Assembly (NCBI RefSeq): GCF_016862755.1
Contig: NZ_BONO01000011.1
Span: forward strand, 1 to 64,000
Source of the DNA: Cellulomonas pakistanensis
GTDB lineage: Bacteria > Actinomycetota > Actinomycetes > Actinomycetales > Cellulomonadaceae
Length of the DNA stretch: 64,000 nucleotides
Reading direction: 5' to 3'
How positions within the stretch are numbered: position 1 is the stretch's first letter; each line of letters starts with the position of its first letter. This document shows positions 7,194 to 14,665 of this stretch, in pieces. The translations under genes and the position numbers were made by a program. The notes beneath the pieces are model-generated. The model made no database searches. It saw nothing but the letters and a program-made list of their open reading frames with translations, and was not told the DNA's origin.

Positions 7194-9164
7194 TCATGCG
7201 ATCCCCCGGCGCCGTGCGCTCGCGGGCGGGGTGGCCTCGGGCCCGGTGAACCCGCGGTAGCGCAGCGCCTGGACCACGACGCTCAGCACCACCAGGTCGT
7301 ACACCACCCAGACCAGGTTGACCGCCGTGCCGACCCACCACGCCAGCCCCATCGACTGCCGGACGATGCCGATGAGCGCCGCGACCACGAGCAGCCCCAT
7401 CGCGAGCAGCTGGGGCCACACGAGCCGCCACTGGCTCGGGGAGCCGTCCGGCCGCACCTTCGGCGTCACGGCGAACCCGAGGGGCCGACCGAACCACACG
7501 TTGGCCACGGCGGTCCACACGGCCTTGATCCACACGGGGAACAGCGCGAGCGCGTACTGCTGCCCGCGCCAGGTCTTCACGCCCCGGGCCGCCACCAGGA
7601 ACAGCAGCTGGCTGGCCAGGAAGAACGGGATGAACCGCGCGAAGAAGTCGACGGTCCAGGCCGTGACGGGCAGGACGCCGAAGCACAGGAAGATGATCGG
7701 GGCGGCCAGGTAGACCAGCGCGGCGAAGCCCGACAGGTACGACCACATCGTCGCGAAGTACATGAGCTTCTGCCCGACCTTCAGGCCCCGCACGCCCAGC
7801 GGGTTCTCCTTGAGCATCACCTGCATGGTGCCCTGGGCCCAGCGCAGCCGCTGGGTCATCATCGTGCCCAGGTCCTCGGGCGCGAGCCCGTGCGCGAGGC
7901 TCTCGTGGTGGTAGACGGTCCGCCAGCCGAGCGCGTGCAGCCGCATCGCCGTCGCCATGTCCTCGGTGACCGACAGGGTGGCCACCGGCATGACCGCCTG
8001 CGCCTCCGAGGACCGGTCGACGTCGACGGCGCGCACCAGGGCCTGCACGGACTCGATCGCGCCGAGCGGGGACCACTCCCGGTCCGCCAGCCGGGCGAGG
8101 GCGGGCTCGTCGACCACGACGGCGCCGATCTCGTCGTCCCGGGCGATCGGCAGGGCCGCGATCGCGGCGAGGTCGTCCTGGATGCTCGCGACGTCCCGGG
8201 CGACGACCTGCGCCGAGATCGCGTCGACCTCGCGCTGGAAGCCGTAGGTGACGTCCGACAGCGGCTCGCCCGCGTCCAGGGCCGCGAGCGCCCGCGCGGC
8301 GGCCTGCTGCACCTCGTGCAGCACCGCGGCCTGCTCCGCGTCGGGCGCGGAGCGCTGCGCGCGGGCGAGCAGCCGGCGGGACGCGTGCAGCGCCTCGCGC
8401 ACGGAGCGCTCGGTCTCCCGGACGTAGCCGACGAGCCCGAGCTGCATCAGGGCGTCGCGGCGCAGCACGGCGTTCGACCCGCAGAAGAACGCGGCGTTCC
8501 AGCCGTCCTTGCCCTGCTGGATCGGGCCGTAGAACAGCGGCGCCTGGCTGCCGAGCGGGTCCGCCCCGGTCACGTTGGTGAAGAACTGGGGCGTCTGCAC
8601 GAGCGCGACGCCCGGGTCGGCGAAGTACCCGAGGACCCGGTCGAGGATCTCCGGCTCGGGGATCTGGTCGGCGTCGAGGATCAGGAGGAACTCGCCCTCG
8701 GTGGCGAACAGCGCGTTGTTGAGGTTCCCGGCCTTCGCGTGCCGGGGCCGGTCGGTCCAGTCCTCCGACCGCTCGATGTACCCGACGCCCGCGGCGCGCG
8801 CCGCGGCGGCCAGCTCGGGCCGCGAGCCGTCGTCGAGCACCCAGGTCCGGTGCGGGTAGGCGATGTCCCGCGCGGCCTCGGCGGTGCGCATCACCAGCTC
8901 CACCGGCTCGTTGTACGTCGTGACGAACACGTCCACCGTGAGGTCCCGCGGGGGCGGCGGCGGGTCGTCGCGGCGGCGTGCCCGCCACATCGTCGTGCCG
9001 AACAGCGCGACGTCGACCAGCGAGTACGTCTCGGCGATCACGAGCGGCACGGCGATCCACCACGCCGACCAGTTGACCGACTCGAGCCACCGCCAGGCGA
9101 TGTAGTTCACGCCCAGCACCAGCGTGAGCACCACGACCACCCGCAGCACCAGCTGCTGCCTCAT
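7194..9164 (-). CDS. Cellulose/curdlan-synthase-like GT2 glycosyltransferase with long insertion
   Basis: A 656-residue processive family 2 glycosyltransferase in the inner membrane, expected to polymerise a beta-glucan from UDP-glucose. Two N-terminal membrane helices are followed by the GT-A domain with VTTYNEP, LDDGSR (about 112), DADQ (about 160), TED (about 398) and QRLRW (about 436). Four or five C-terminal helices follow. There is no PilZ domain at the C-terminus, unlike c-di-GMP-regulated BcsA; bacterial curdlan synthases also lack it. Between about residues 238 and 398, where BcsA has roughly 15 residues, it carries a ~160-residue Ala-rich helical insertion. ATG 9164 overlaps the upstream phosphatase stop as ATGA. 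The polymer type is uncertain. Confidence 0.85.
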   Translation of the reverse strand: MRQQLVLRVVVVLTLVLGVNYIAWRWLESVNWSAWWIAVPLVIAETYSLVDVALFGTTMWRARRRDDPPPPPRDLTVDVFVTTYNEPVELVMRTAEAARDIAYPHRTWVLDDGSRPELAAAARAAGVGYIERSEDWTDRPRHAKAGNLNNALFATEGEFLLILDADQIPEPEILDRVLGYFADPGVALVQTPQFFTNVTGADPLGSQAPLFYGPIQQGKDGWNAAFFCGSNAVLRRDALMQLGLVGYVRETERSVREALHASRRLLARAQRSAPDAEQAAVLHEVQQAAARALAALDAGEPLSDVTYGFQREVDAISAQVVARDVASIQDDLAAIAALPIARDDEIGAVVVDEPALARLADREWSPLGAIESVQALVRAVDVDRSSEAQAVMPVATLSVTEDMATAMRLHALGWRTVYHHESLAHGLAPEDLGTMMTQRLRWAQGTMQVMLKENPLGVRGLKVGQKLMYFATMWSYLSGFAALVYLAAPIIFLCFGVLPVTAWTVDFFARFIPFFLASQLLFLVAARGVKTWRGQQYALALFPVWIKAVWTAVANVWFGRPLGFAVTPKVRPDGSPSQWRLVWPQLLAMGLLVVAALIGIVRQSMGLAWWVGTAVNLVWVVYDLVVLSVVVQALRYRGFTGPEATPPASARRRGIA

Positions 9165-10345
9165 GCGTCTCCCCTCCGCAGCACCACGACCGTCATGTCG
9201 TCGGCACGATCCGTCGTCGCCGCCGCGGCCGCGAGCACGCGGTCCACGGCGTCCGCCGCCGACGTGGCCGCGCCGAGCGGCCCCGCCAGCACGTCCTCCG
9301 GGTCCAGCGCCCGGTCGCCCCGCTCCAGCAGGCCGTCGCTGACGACCGCCAGCGTGTCCCCCGGCGCGAGCGTCGTCTCGGCCGCCAGCCGCGGCACGCC
9401 GACGACCACCCCGAGCGGGGGGCCCTGCGCGGGCAGCCGCCGCACGGCGCCGTCGGCGGACCGCACCACCGCGAGGCCGTGCCCGGCGTCCGTGTACCGG
9501 AGCACGCCGGTCGCCGGGTCGAGCGCGGCGTGGAACGCCGTGACGAAGGCGCCGGCGCGGTCCAGGTCCGGCTCGAGCACGCGCTCGGCGAGCTCCACGG
9601 CGGGCCCCACGTCCTCGTGCCGCCCGACGCCGCGCAGCACCGACCGCACGGTGGCGGCGATGATCGCGGCGCCGAGGCCGCGGTCCATCACGTCGGCCAG
9701 GGTGACGACGAGGCGGCCGGGCGTCGCCTGCCAGTCGTAGAAGTCGCCGCCGACCCCGTGGGCCGGCAGGCAGGCGCCGGCCAGGTCCCAGCCGGGCACG
9801 TCGGGCGGCGCGTGCGGGAGCAGCCCGCGCTGCACCTCGGCCGCGCGGCCCAGCTCGGCGTCCGCCGCGAGCTCCTTCTCGACCCACGCCGCGAGGTCGG
9901 ACAGCAGCGCCTCGTCCTCGGCGGTGAACTCGCGCGGCCGCCGGTCCATCAGGCACAGCGTGCCGACCCGCTCGCCGCCCGCCGCCGCCAGCGGCCGGCC
10001 GGCGTAGAACCGGATCCTGGGGTCGCCCGTCACGAACGGCCGGCCGGCGAACCGCGGGTCGAGCCCGGCGTCCGGGACCACCAGGGTCTCGGGCCGCTCG
10101 ATCGCGACGGCGCAGAACATCCCGTCGCGGGGCGCCTGCGTGAGGGTCGTGCCCTGGTGGGACTTGAGGTACAGCCGGTCGGTGTCGACGAGCGAGACGA
10201 ACGCCATCTGCACGCCGAACAGCTGCTGGGCGAGCCGGGTCACGCGGTCGAACCGCTCCTCGGCGGGCGTGTCGAGGACGTCGAGCTCGCGCAGCGCCGC
10301 CACGCGTCGTGCCTCGTCCGCCGCCGGTCCCGCGGTCTCGCCCAT
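9161..10345 (-). CDS. GAF-SpoIIE PP2C-family serine phosphatase, first gene of the GT2 run
   Basis: A 394-residue paralogue of the 5192-6367 phosphatase: GAF domain about 25-160, SpoIIE domain about 180-392. VGGDFYDW, DAGHG, SDGLLE and ADDMTVV are present. The usual DVMGKG is changed to DVMDRG, a small departure next to a metal ligand. Its stop codon overlaps the GT2 start (ATGA), which makes it the translationally coupled leader of the operon that continues GT2-STAS-kinase. ATG 10345 follows a purine-rich GGGGGGTGAGG. A TAGGGT -10 candidate lies about 22 nt upstream. Confidence 0.91.
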   Translation of the reverse strand: MGETAGPAADEARRVAALRELDVLDTPAEERFDRVTRLAQQLFGVQMAFVSLVDTDRLYLKSHQGTTLTQAPRDGMFCAVAIERPETLVVPDAGLDPRFAGRPFVTGDPRIRFYAGRPLAAAGGERVGTLCLMDRRPREFTAEDEALLSDLAAWVEKELAADAELGRAAEVQRGLLPHAPPDVPGWDLAGACLPAHGVGGDFYDWQATPGRLVVTLADVMDRGLGAAIIAATVRSVLRGVGRHEDVGPAVELAERVLEPDLDRAGAFVTAFHAALDPATGVLRYTDAGHGLAVVRSADGAVRRLPAQGPPLGVVVGVPRLAAETTLAPGDTLAVVSDGLLERGDRALDPEDVLAGPLGAATSAADAVDRVLAAAAATTDRADDMTVVVLRRGDA

Positions 10346-10464
10346 GCCTCACCCCCCGGGCCGTGACCCTACCCACAGGCGGGGTGACGCGCCCGGCGGC
10401 GCCCCGCGCGAGGTCCACCCCCCTGACGGGTCAAGGACGGGGACGGGGTGCCGATCAGGACCTC

Positions 10465-12738
10465 GTGCTCCAGCGTGCCTCCCTCGTCCGGCTCGCGGTC
10501 GTCGTCGCCGCGCTCCTGGTGCACGCCGCGCTGCCCGCGGGGACGGTCCGGGACGTGCTCTACGTGGCGGTGGGCGCCGTCTGCGCGGCCCGGGCCGCCC
10601 GGGCCGCGGCGCGGATCGCGGGGCCGCAGCGGCGCGCGTGGCAGCTGCTCGCACTCGGCCTGGCCGCGTGGGTGCTGGGCGACCTGGCGTGGACCGTGCT
10701 GGAGCGCGGGCTCGGCGTCGAGCCGTTCCCCTCGGTCGCCGACATCGCGTACGTGGCGTCGTACCCGCTGCTCGCCGTGGGTCTCGTCCGCGCGTTCCCG
10801 GCGCCCCGCGGGCGCCGTCCCACCTGGCTGCTCGACGCGTTCCTCGTGACCAGCGGCGCGCTGCTGGTCCTGTGGGTGCTCGTCCTGGAGCCCACGCTCG
10901 CCGGCTGGCACGACGACCCGCTCGGCACGGCGGTCGGCGCGGCGTACCCGGCGGGGGACGCCGTGCTGCTGCTGGTGCTGGCCCGGGCCGCGACCGCGTC
11001 GGGCGCCCGCCCGCCGGCACTGCGGCTGTCGATCTGGGGCGTCCTGGCGATCCTCGTCGCCGACGAGCTGTTCCTGCTGGCCCCGGGCTGGCCCCCGCTC
11101 GAGGAGCGCGTCCACCTGGTCGACAGCCTGTGGCTCGCCGGCTACGTGCTGCTGGCGGCGGCGGCGCGGCACGCCTCGGCCGGGCAGGTCGCGCCGCCGC
11201 GGGAGGAGGGCGACCTGAGCACCCGGTACCTGGTGCTGGTCGCCGTGTCGGTGTGCGTGCTGCCCGGGACCCTCGCCGTCGAGACGCTCGGGGGCGGTCC
11301 CGTCCACCTCGTCGAGGTGTGCCTCGCCGCCACCGCCGTGATCGCCGCGTTCCTGCTGCGGTTCATCGGGGTGCTGCGAGCGCTGCAGCGGCAGAACACC
11401 CGCCTGGAGCACCTCGCCGTCACGGACCCGCTCACCGGGCTCGCGAACGCGACGGGGCTCGCGCGCCGGCTCGCCGCCGGCCCCGGGGACGCCCCGGCGG
11501 GCACCGTCCCGGCGGTGCTGCTGGTGGCCCTCGACGGCTACCGCGACGCCGCGGAGACGCTCGGGCACGTCGTGTCCGACGACCTGCTCCGCGAGGTCGG
11601 GGTCGCGCTCCGGCGCGAGGCGGGTCCCGCCGCCACCCCGGCGCGCCTCGGCCGGGAGGTGTTCGCGGTCGCGCTGGACGTGGCCGGTCCGGACGCCGCG
11701 GAGGCGCTGGCGCGGACGCTCGTGGCCGGGCTCGCGGCGCCGGTGCCCGTGCGAGGCCTCGACCTGCCCGTCCGACCGCTGGCGGGGGTCGCGGTGGCGG
11801 CGGCCCGCCCGGCCGCAGCGGACGAGCTGGTCGCGCGGGCCGACGCCGCGCTCGCCGCCGCACGCCGCCGGGACGACCGGGTCGCGGTCGACGCGACGCC
11901 GTCCGCCGCGCCGGGCCTCGTGCCGAGCCCGCGCGCCGGCGCCCCCGCGCCGCGCCCGCGCGAGGCCGACCTGCTGCGGCGGCTGCCCGCCGCAGCCGCC
12001 GACGGCGAGCTGGTCGTGCACTTCCAGCCCCTGGTGTCCGTCGCGGGCGGCCGCGTGGAGGGCGCGGAGGCGCTCGTCCGCTGGCAGCACCCCGAGCACG
12101 GGCTGCTGGGGCCGGACGCGTTCGTCCCCGCCGCCGAGCGCACCGGGCTGGTCCGACCCGTGACGCTGCACGTGCTCGACGTCGCGCTGGCGCAGTGCGC
12201 GCGGTGGCGCGCGGCCGGGTCGGCGGGGTTCGCGGTGTCCGTCAACGTCTCCGCGCACGATCTGGACGACCCGCGGCTGGTGGCGGACGTGCGGGACGCC
12301 CTGCGTCGGCACGGGCTGCCGGCCGACGCGCTCGGCCTGGAGGTCACCGAGACGATGGCGATGCGCGACGCCGCCCAGGCCGGGCGCACCCTGCGCGCGC
12401 TCGACGCCTGCGGCGTCCACCTCGCCGTGGACGACTACGGCGTCGGCTACGGCTCGCTGGACTACCTGCGGGGCCTGCCGTTCTCCGTGCTCAAGGTGGA
12501 CCGCGCGTTCGTCGCCCCCGCCGTCGAGGACCGCGTGTGCGCGGAGATCCTCCGCTCGACCGTGGACCTCGGGCACGCCCTGGGCATGCGGGTCGTCGCG
12601 GAGGGGGTGGAGGACGAGCGCACGCTCGCGCTGCTCCGGGGCCTGGGCTGCGACGCGGCGCAGGGCTGGGCGCTGGGTCGCCCGGGCCCGGCGGAGGTGC
12701 TGGACGCGCGGCTCCGCGCGGTGGCCCCTGTCAATTAG
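10465..12738 (+). CDS. Membrane-bound degenerate-GGDEF/EAL c-di-GMP phosphodiesterase
   Basis: About 757 residues. Residues 5-310 form eight or so membrane helices with no named sensory domain that I recognise. A GGDEF-like domain (about 318-475) keeps the VTDPLTGLAN entry motif, but its active-site loop reads LGREVF instead of GGDEF, so it is probably inactive as a cyclase. The EAL domain (about 500-750) looks catalytic, with EALVRW, NVSAHDL, EVTE, DDYGVGYGSL, KVDR, AEGVED and a QGWALGRP end. The start is uncertain: GTG 10465 has CAGGA 4 nt upstream, and a GTG near 10384 is in frame. It is divergent from the GT2 operon, so c-di-GMP turnover and exopolysaccharide synthesis are neighbours here. 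Confidence 0.88.
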   Translation: MLQRASLVRLAVVVAALLVHAALPAGTVRDVLYVAVGAVCAARAARAAARIAGPQRRAWQLLALGLAAWVLGDLAWTVLERGLGVEPFPSVADIAYVASYPLLAVGLVRAFPAPRGRRPTWLLDAFLVTSGALLVLWVLVLEPTLAGWHDDPLGTAVGAAYPAGDAVLLLVLARAATASGARPPALRLSIWGVLAILVADELFLLAPGWPPLEERVHLVDSLWLAGYVLLAAAARHASAGQVAPPREEGDLSTRYLVLVAVSVCVLPGTLAVETLGGGPVHLVEVCLAATAVIAAFLLRFIGVLRALQRQNTRLEHLAVTDPLTGLANATGLARRLAAGPGDAPAGTVPAVLLVALDGYRDAAETLGHVVSDDLLREVGVALRREAGPAATPARLGREVFAVALDVAGPDAAEALARTLVAGLAAPVPVRGLDLPVRPLAGVAVAAARPAAADELVARADAALAAARRRDDRVAVDATPSAAPGLVPSPRAGAPAPRPREADLLRRLPAAAADGELVVHFQPLVSVAGGRVEGAEALVRWQHPEHGLLGPDAFVPAAERTGLVRPVTLHVLDVALAQCARWRAAGSAGFAVSVNVSAHDLDDPRLVADVRDALRRHGLPADALGLEVTETMAMRDAAQAGRTLRALDACGVHLAVDDYGVGYGSLDYLRGLPFSVLKVDRAFVAPAVEDRVCAEILRSTVDLGHALGMRVVAEGVEDERTLALLRGLGCDAAQGWALGRPGPAEVLDARLRAVAPVN

Positions 12739-12813
12739 TAGACCCTTCAAGTATTGTCGCCGGACCGACCGACCGGCCCCCGGCCGCGCCGACCGACCCG
12801 AGGAGCTACCCCC

Positions 12814-13455
12814 ATGCCCGACCGCCGTCCCACCGCGGCCGAGCGCCAGGCCCGCCTGGCCGCCGTCCGAGCCGAGCAGAAGAAGAAGGAGCGCGGCCGC
12901 GCCCTCTGGATCGGCTCGATCGCCGGCGTGCTGGTGCTCGCCCTCGTCGGCGTCAGCGCCTGGGTGATCGTCGACGCCGGCCGCGACAAGGCCGCGCTCG
13001 AGGCGCAGGCCGACGCCGAGATCGACGGTGTCGAGTCGTTCGACGGCCTGACGTTCAACCACGTCACCACCTCCGTCGACTACGCGCAGGACCCGCCGGC
13101 CGGCGGCGACCACAACGCCGCGTGGCTGAACTGCGGCGTCTACTCCGAGCCGGTCCCGAACGAGAACGCGGTGCACTCGCTCGAGCACGGCGCCGTGTGG
13201 GTCACCTACGACCCGTCGCTGCCCGCCGAGGACGTCGCGGCGCTGGAGGCGTTCGCCGACAACCAGTCGTACGTGATCGTCTCCCCGTACGAGGGCATCG
13301 ACACCCCCGTCGCCGTCAGCGCCTGGGGCTACCAGCTCAAGGTCGACTCGGTCGACGACGAGCGGCTGCCGATCTTCATCCAGAAGTACCTGCTCAACCC
13401 GGAGCTCGCCGAGGTCGGCGCGCCGTGCTCGAGCGGCGTGGGCACGCCCGCGTGA
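12814..13455 (+). CDS. DUF3105 membrane-anchored protein
   Basis: A 213-residue protein: short basic N-terminus, one membrane helix (about 31-53), then an extracytoplasmic DUF3105 domain. Typical family features are HNAAWLNCGVY, a conserved SLEHGAVWV motif with possible metal-binding His, and a C-terminal GAPCSSG. The biochemical role of the family is not established; it often pairs with DUF305. ATG 12814 has AGGAG 8 nt upstream. The 75-nt leader region is unusually AT-rich for this genome and holds a TATTGT -10 candidate at 12752-12757, overlapping the end of the EAL gene region. Its stop overlaps the next start as GTGA. Confidence 0.85.
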   Translation: MPDRRPTAAERQARLAAVRAEQKKKERGRALWIGSIAGVLVLALVGVSAWVIVDAGRDKAALEAQADAEIDGVESFDGLTFNHVTTSVDYAQDPPAGGDHNAAWLNCGVYSEPVPNENAVHSLEHGAVWVTYDPSLPAEDVAALEAFADNQSYVIVSPYEGIDTPVAVSAWGYQLKVDSVDDERLPIFIQKYLLNPELAEVGAPCSSGVGTPA

Positions 13456-14159
13456 CGTCGCAGGACCCGCAGGCCGACGCGCCCGTGGCGCCCGGTCCCG
13501 CACCCGCGGGCCGGGGCCACGGGCGCGTCGTGCTCGCCGTGGTGGTCGTCGCGGCGCTCGCGCTCGGTGCGCTCGCCGGGGCGCTGCTCGCCCGCCAGCC
13601 CGTGCTGACCGCCGCGTCCGACGGATCGGTCGACGCCGGCTTCGCCCGCGACATGCAGGCGCACCACGCGCAGGCGGTCGACCTCGCCGTGCTGGTCCGG
13701 GACCGGAGCACGGACGAGGAGGTGCGGACGGTCGCGCTCGACATCCTGCTGACCCAGCAGAACCAGATCGGGCAGATGGCGGGCTGGCTGTCGACGTGGG
13801 GGCTGCCGGCCGCGGCGTCCCGCCCGCCCATGGCCTGGATGGTGGGGACGGAGCACGCCCACGGCGCCGCGACGTCGTCGGCCGACGGCGGGGCGGCCGG
13901 CTACGCCGCGATGCCGGGGTGGGTGTCCCGCGCGGACCTCGCGCGCCTGACCGACGCCACCGGGGCCGAGGCCGACCGGCTGTTCCTGCAGCTGATGATC
14001 CCGCACCACCGGGGCGGCGTGGAGATGGCCGAGTACGCCGTCGAGCACGCGCAGCGCCCGCAGGTGGTGGCGCTGGCGCGGAACATCGTGACGTCCCAGG
14101 AGCGCGAGCTCACCGCGCTGCAGGACATGCTGGACGCGCGGGGCGGCCCGGTCGGCTGA
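13452..14159 (+). CDS. DUF305 membrane-anchored protein
   Basis: A 235-residue DUF305 protein. One N-terminal helix (about 20-42) anchors a ferritin-like helical extracytoplasmic domain. The paired motifs are HHAQAVDLA with QQNQIGQM in the first half and PHHRGGVEMA in the second. DUF305 proteins are frequently found in copper and other metal-resistance loci; the His/Met residues suggest metal binding, but no activity is proven. GTG 13452 overlaps the DUF3105 stop codon, so the two are translationally coupled. Confidence 0.88.
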   Translation: MTSQDPQADAPVAPGPAPAGRGHGRVVLAVVVVAALALGALAGALLARQPVLTAASDGSVDAGFARDMQAHHAQAVDLAVLVRDRSTDEEVRTVALDILLTQQNQIGQMAGWLSTWGLPAAASRPPMAWMVGTEHAHGAATSSADGGAAGYAAMPGWVSRADLARLTDATGAEADRLFLQLMIPHHRGGVEMAEYAVEHAQRPQVVALARNIVTSQERELTALQDMLDARGGPVG

Positions 14160-14172
14160 GCCGGCGCACCGC

Positions 14173-14195
14173 GGGCGGGACGCTCAGTCCCGCCC
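14173..14195. terminator. Hairpin between convergent DUF305 and vapC genes
   Basis: A perfect 9-bp stem GGGCGGGAC / GTCCCGCCC with a 5-nt loop. It overlaps the stop codon of the PIN-domain gene and could terminate both convergent transcripts. Confidence 0.6.
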
Positions 14196-14579
14196 CGGGG
14201 CGAGCACGTGCAGCCCCGTGCGCGTCGCCGCTTCGGCCATGCGGTCGTCATAGGTGACCAGGGCGTCGAGCTCGTCCCCGAGCGTCAGGGCGGCGGCGAC
14301 GTGCACCGCGTCCGGCGACCGCAGCGCGTCCGGCCCGAGCCGCCCCGCCGCGTCCATCACCTCCGGCGTGAGCGCGACGAGATCGAGCGCGGTGAGCACG
14401 TCGTGCGCGAGCGGCACGCGGTCCGGCACGGCACGCCGGACGGCTCGCACCAGCTCGGTCCGCGCCAGGTCGCTCGACACGTTGACCGCCTCGAGCATGA
14501 CCGCCCGGAGCGCGGCGGACTCCGCCTCGGCGACGACCAGCTTCGCCAGCGCCGAGGTGTCGTAGTAGTACAACGCCAC
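14184..14579 (-). CDS. vapC: PIN-domain toxin VapC
   Basis: A 131-residue PIN-domain RNase, normal VapC length. The acidic metal ligands are visible: YYYDTSALAKL at the N-terminus, TELVRA near residue 42, SPDAVHVAAAL near 91 and TYDDRM near 110. It looks intact. The start at 14579 lies just 2 nt after the stop of the antitoxin remnant, the normal arrangement for a type II toxin-antitoxin pair, but the antitoxin is truncated. Either the toxin is attenuated in another way, is neutralised in trans, or is barely expressed. Confidence 0.9.
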   Translation of the reverse strand: MALYYYDTSALAKLVVAEAESAALRAVMLEAVNVSSDLARTELVRAVRRAVPDRVPLAHDVLTALDLVALTPEVMDAAGRLGPDALRSPDAVHVAAALTLGDELDALVTYDDRMAEAATRTGLHVLAPGRD

Positions 14580-14581
14580 CC

Positions 14582-14665
14582 TCAGTACCGCTCGTCGTCG
14601 CGCATCTCGGCGAGCACGGCCGAGACCGACGCACCCGCGTGGGCGACAGGCTCGGGGAGGTCGGC
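14582..14665 (-). pseudogene. Phd/YefM-type antitoxin, C-terminal remnant only
   Basis: This frame encodes ADLPEPV, a short linker, then SAVLAEMRDDERY and a stop. The ADLPxPV plus LSEVLAEMRxEERY ending is what I know as the toxin-binding C-terminus of many actinobacterial Phd-type antitoxins. Upstream, the frame runs straight into the antiporter coding sequence with no ATG, GTG or TTG and no DNA-binding domain. The only in-frame starts would give peptides of about 11 residues or fewer. I read it as a decayed antitoxin whose 5' part was lost where the antiporter gene now ends. Confidence 0.6.

Noticed and set aside
10309-10464. N-terminal extension of the EAL protein from 10309
   Set aside because: It overlaps the start of the divergent phosphatase gene, and the added residues are Pro/Arg-rich with no membrane helix or motif.
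14177-14191. GGGAC and GTCCC arms resembling a DosR-like box
   Set aside because: The spacer is 5 nt rather than 4 and the arms extend to a 9-bp stem at a convergent gene end, so it is a terminator.
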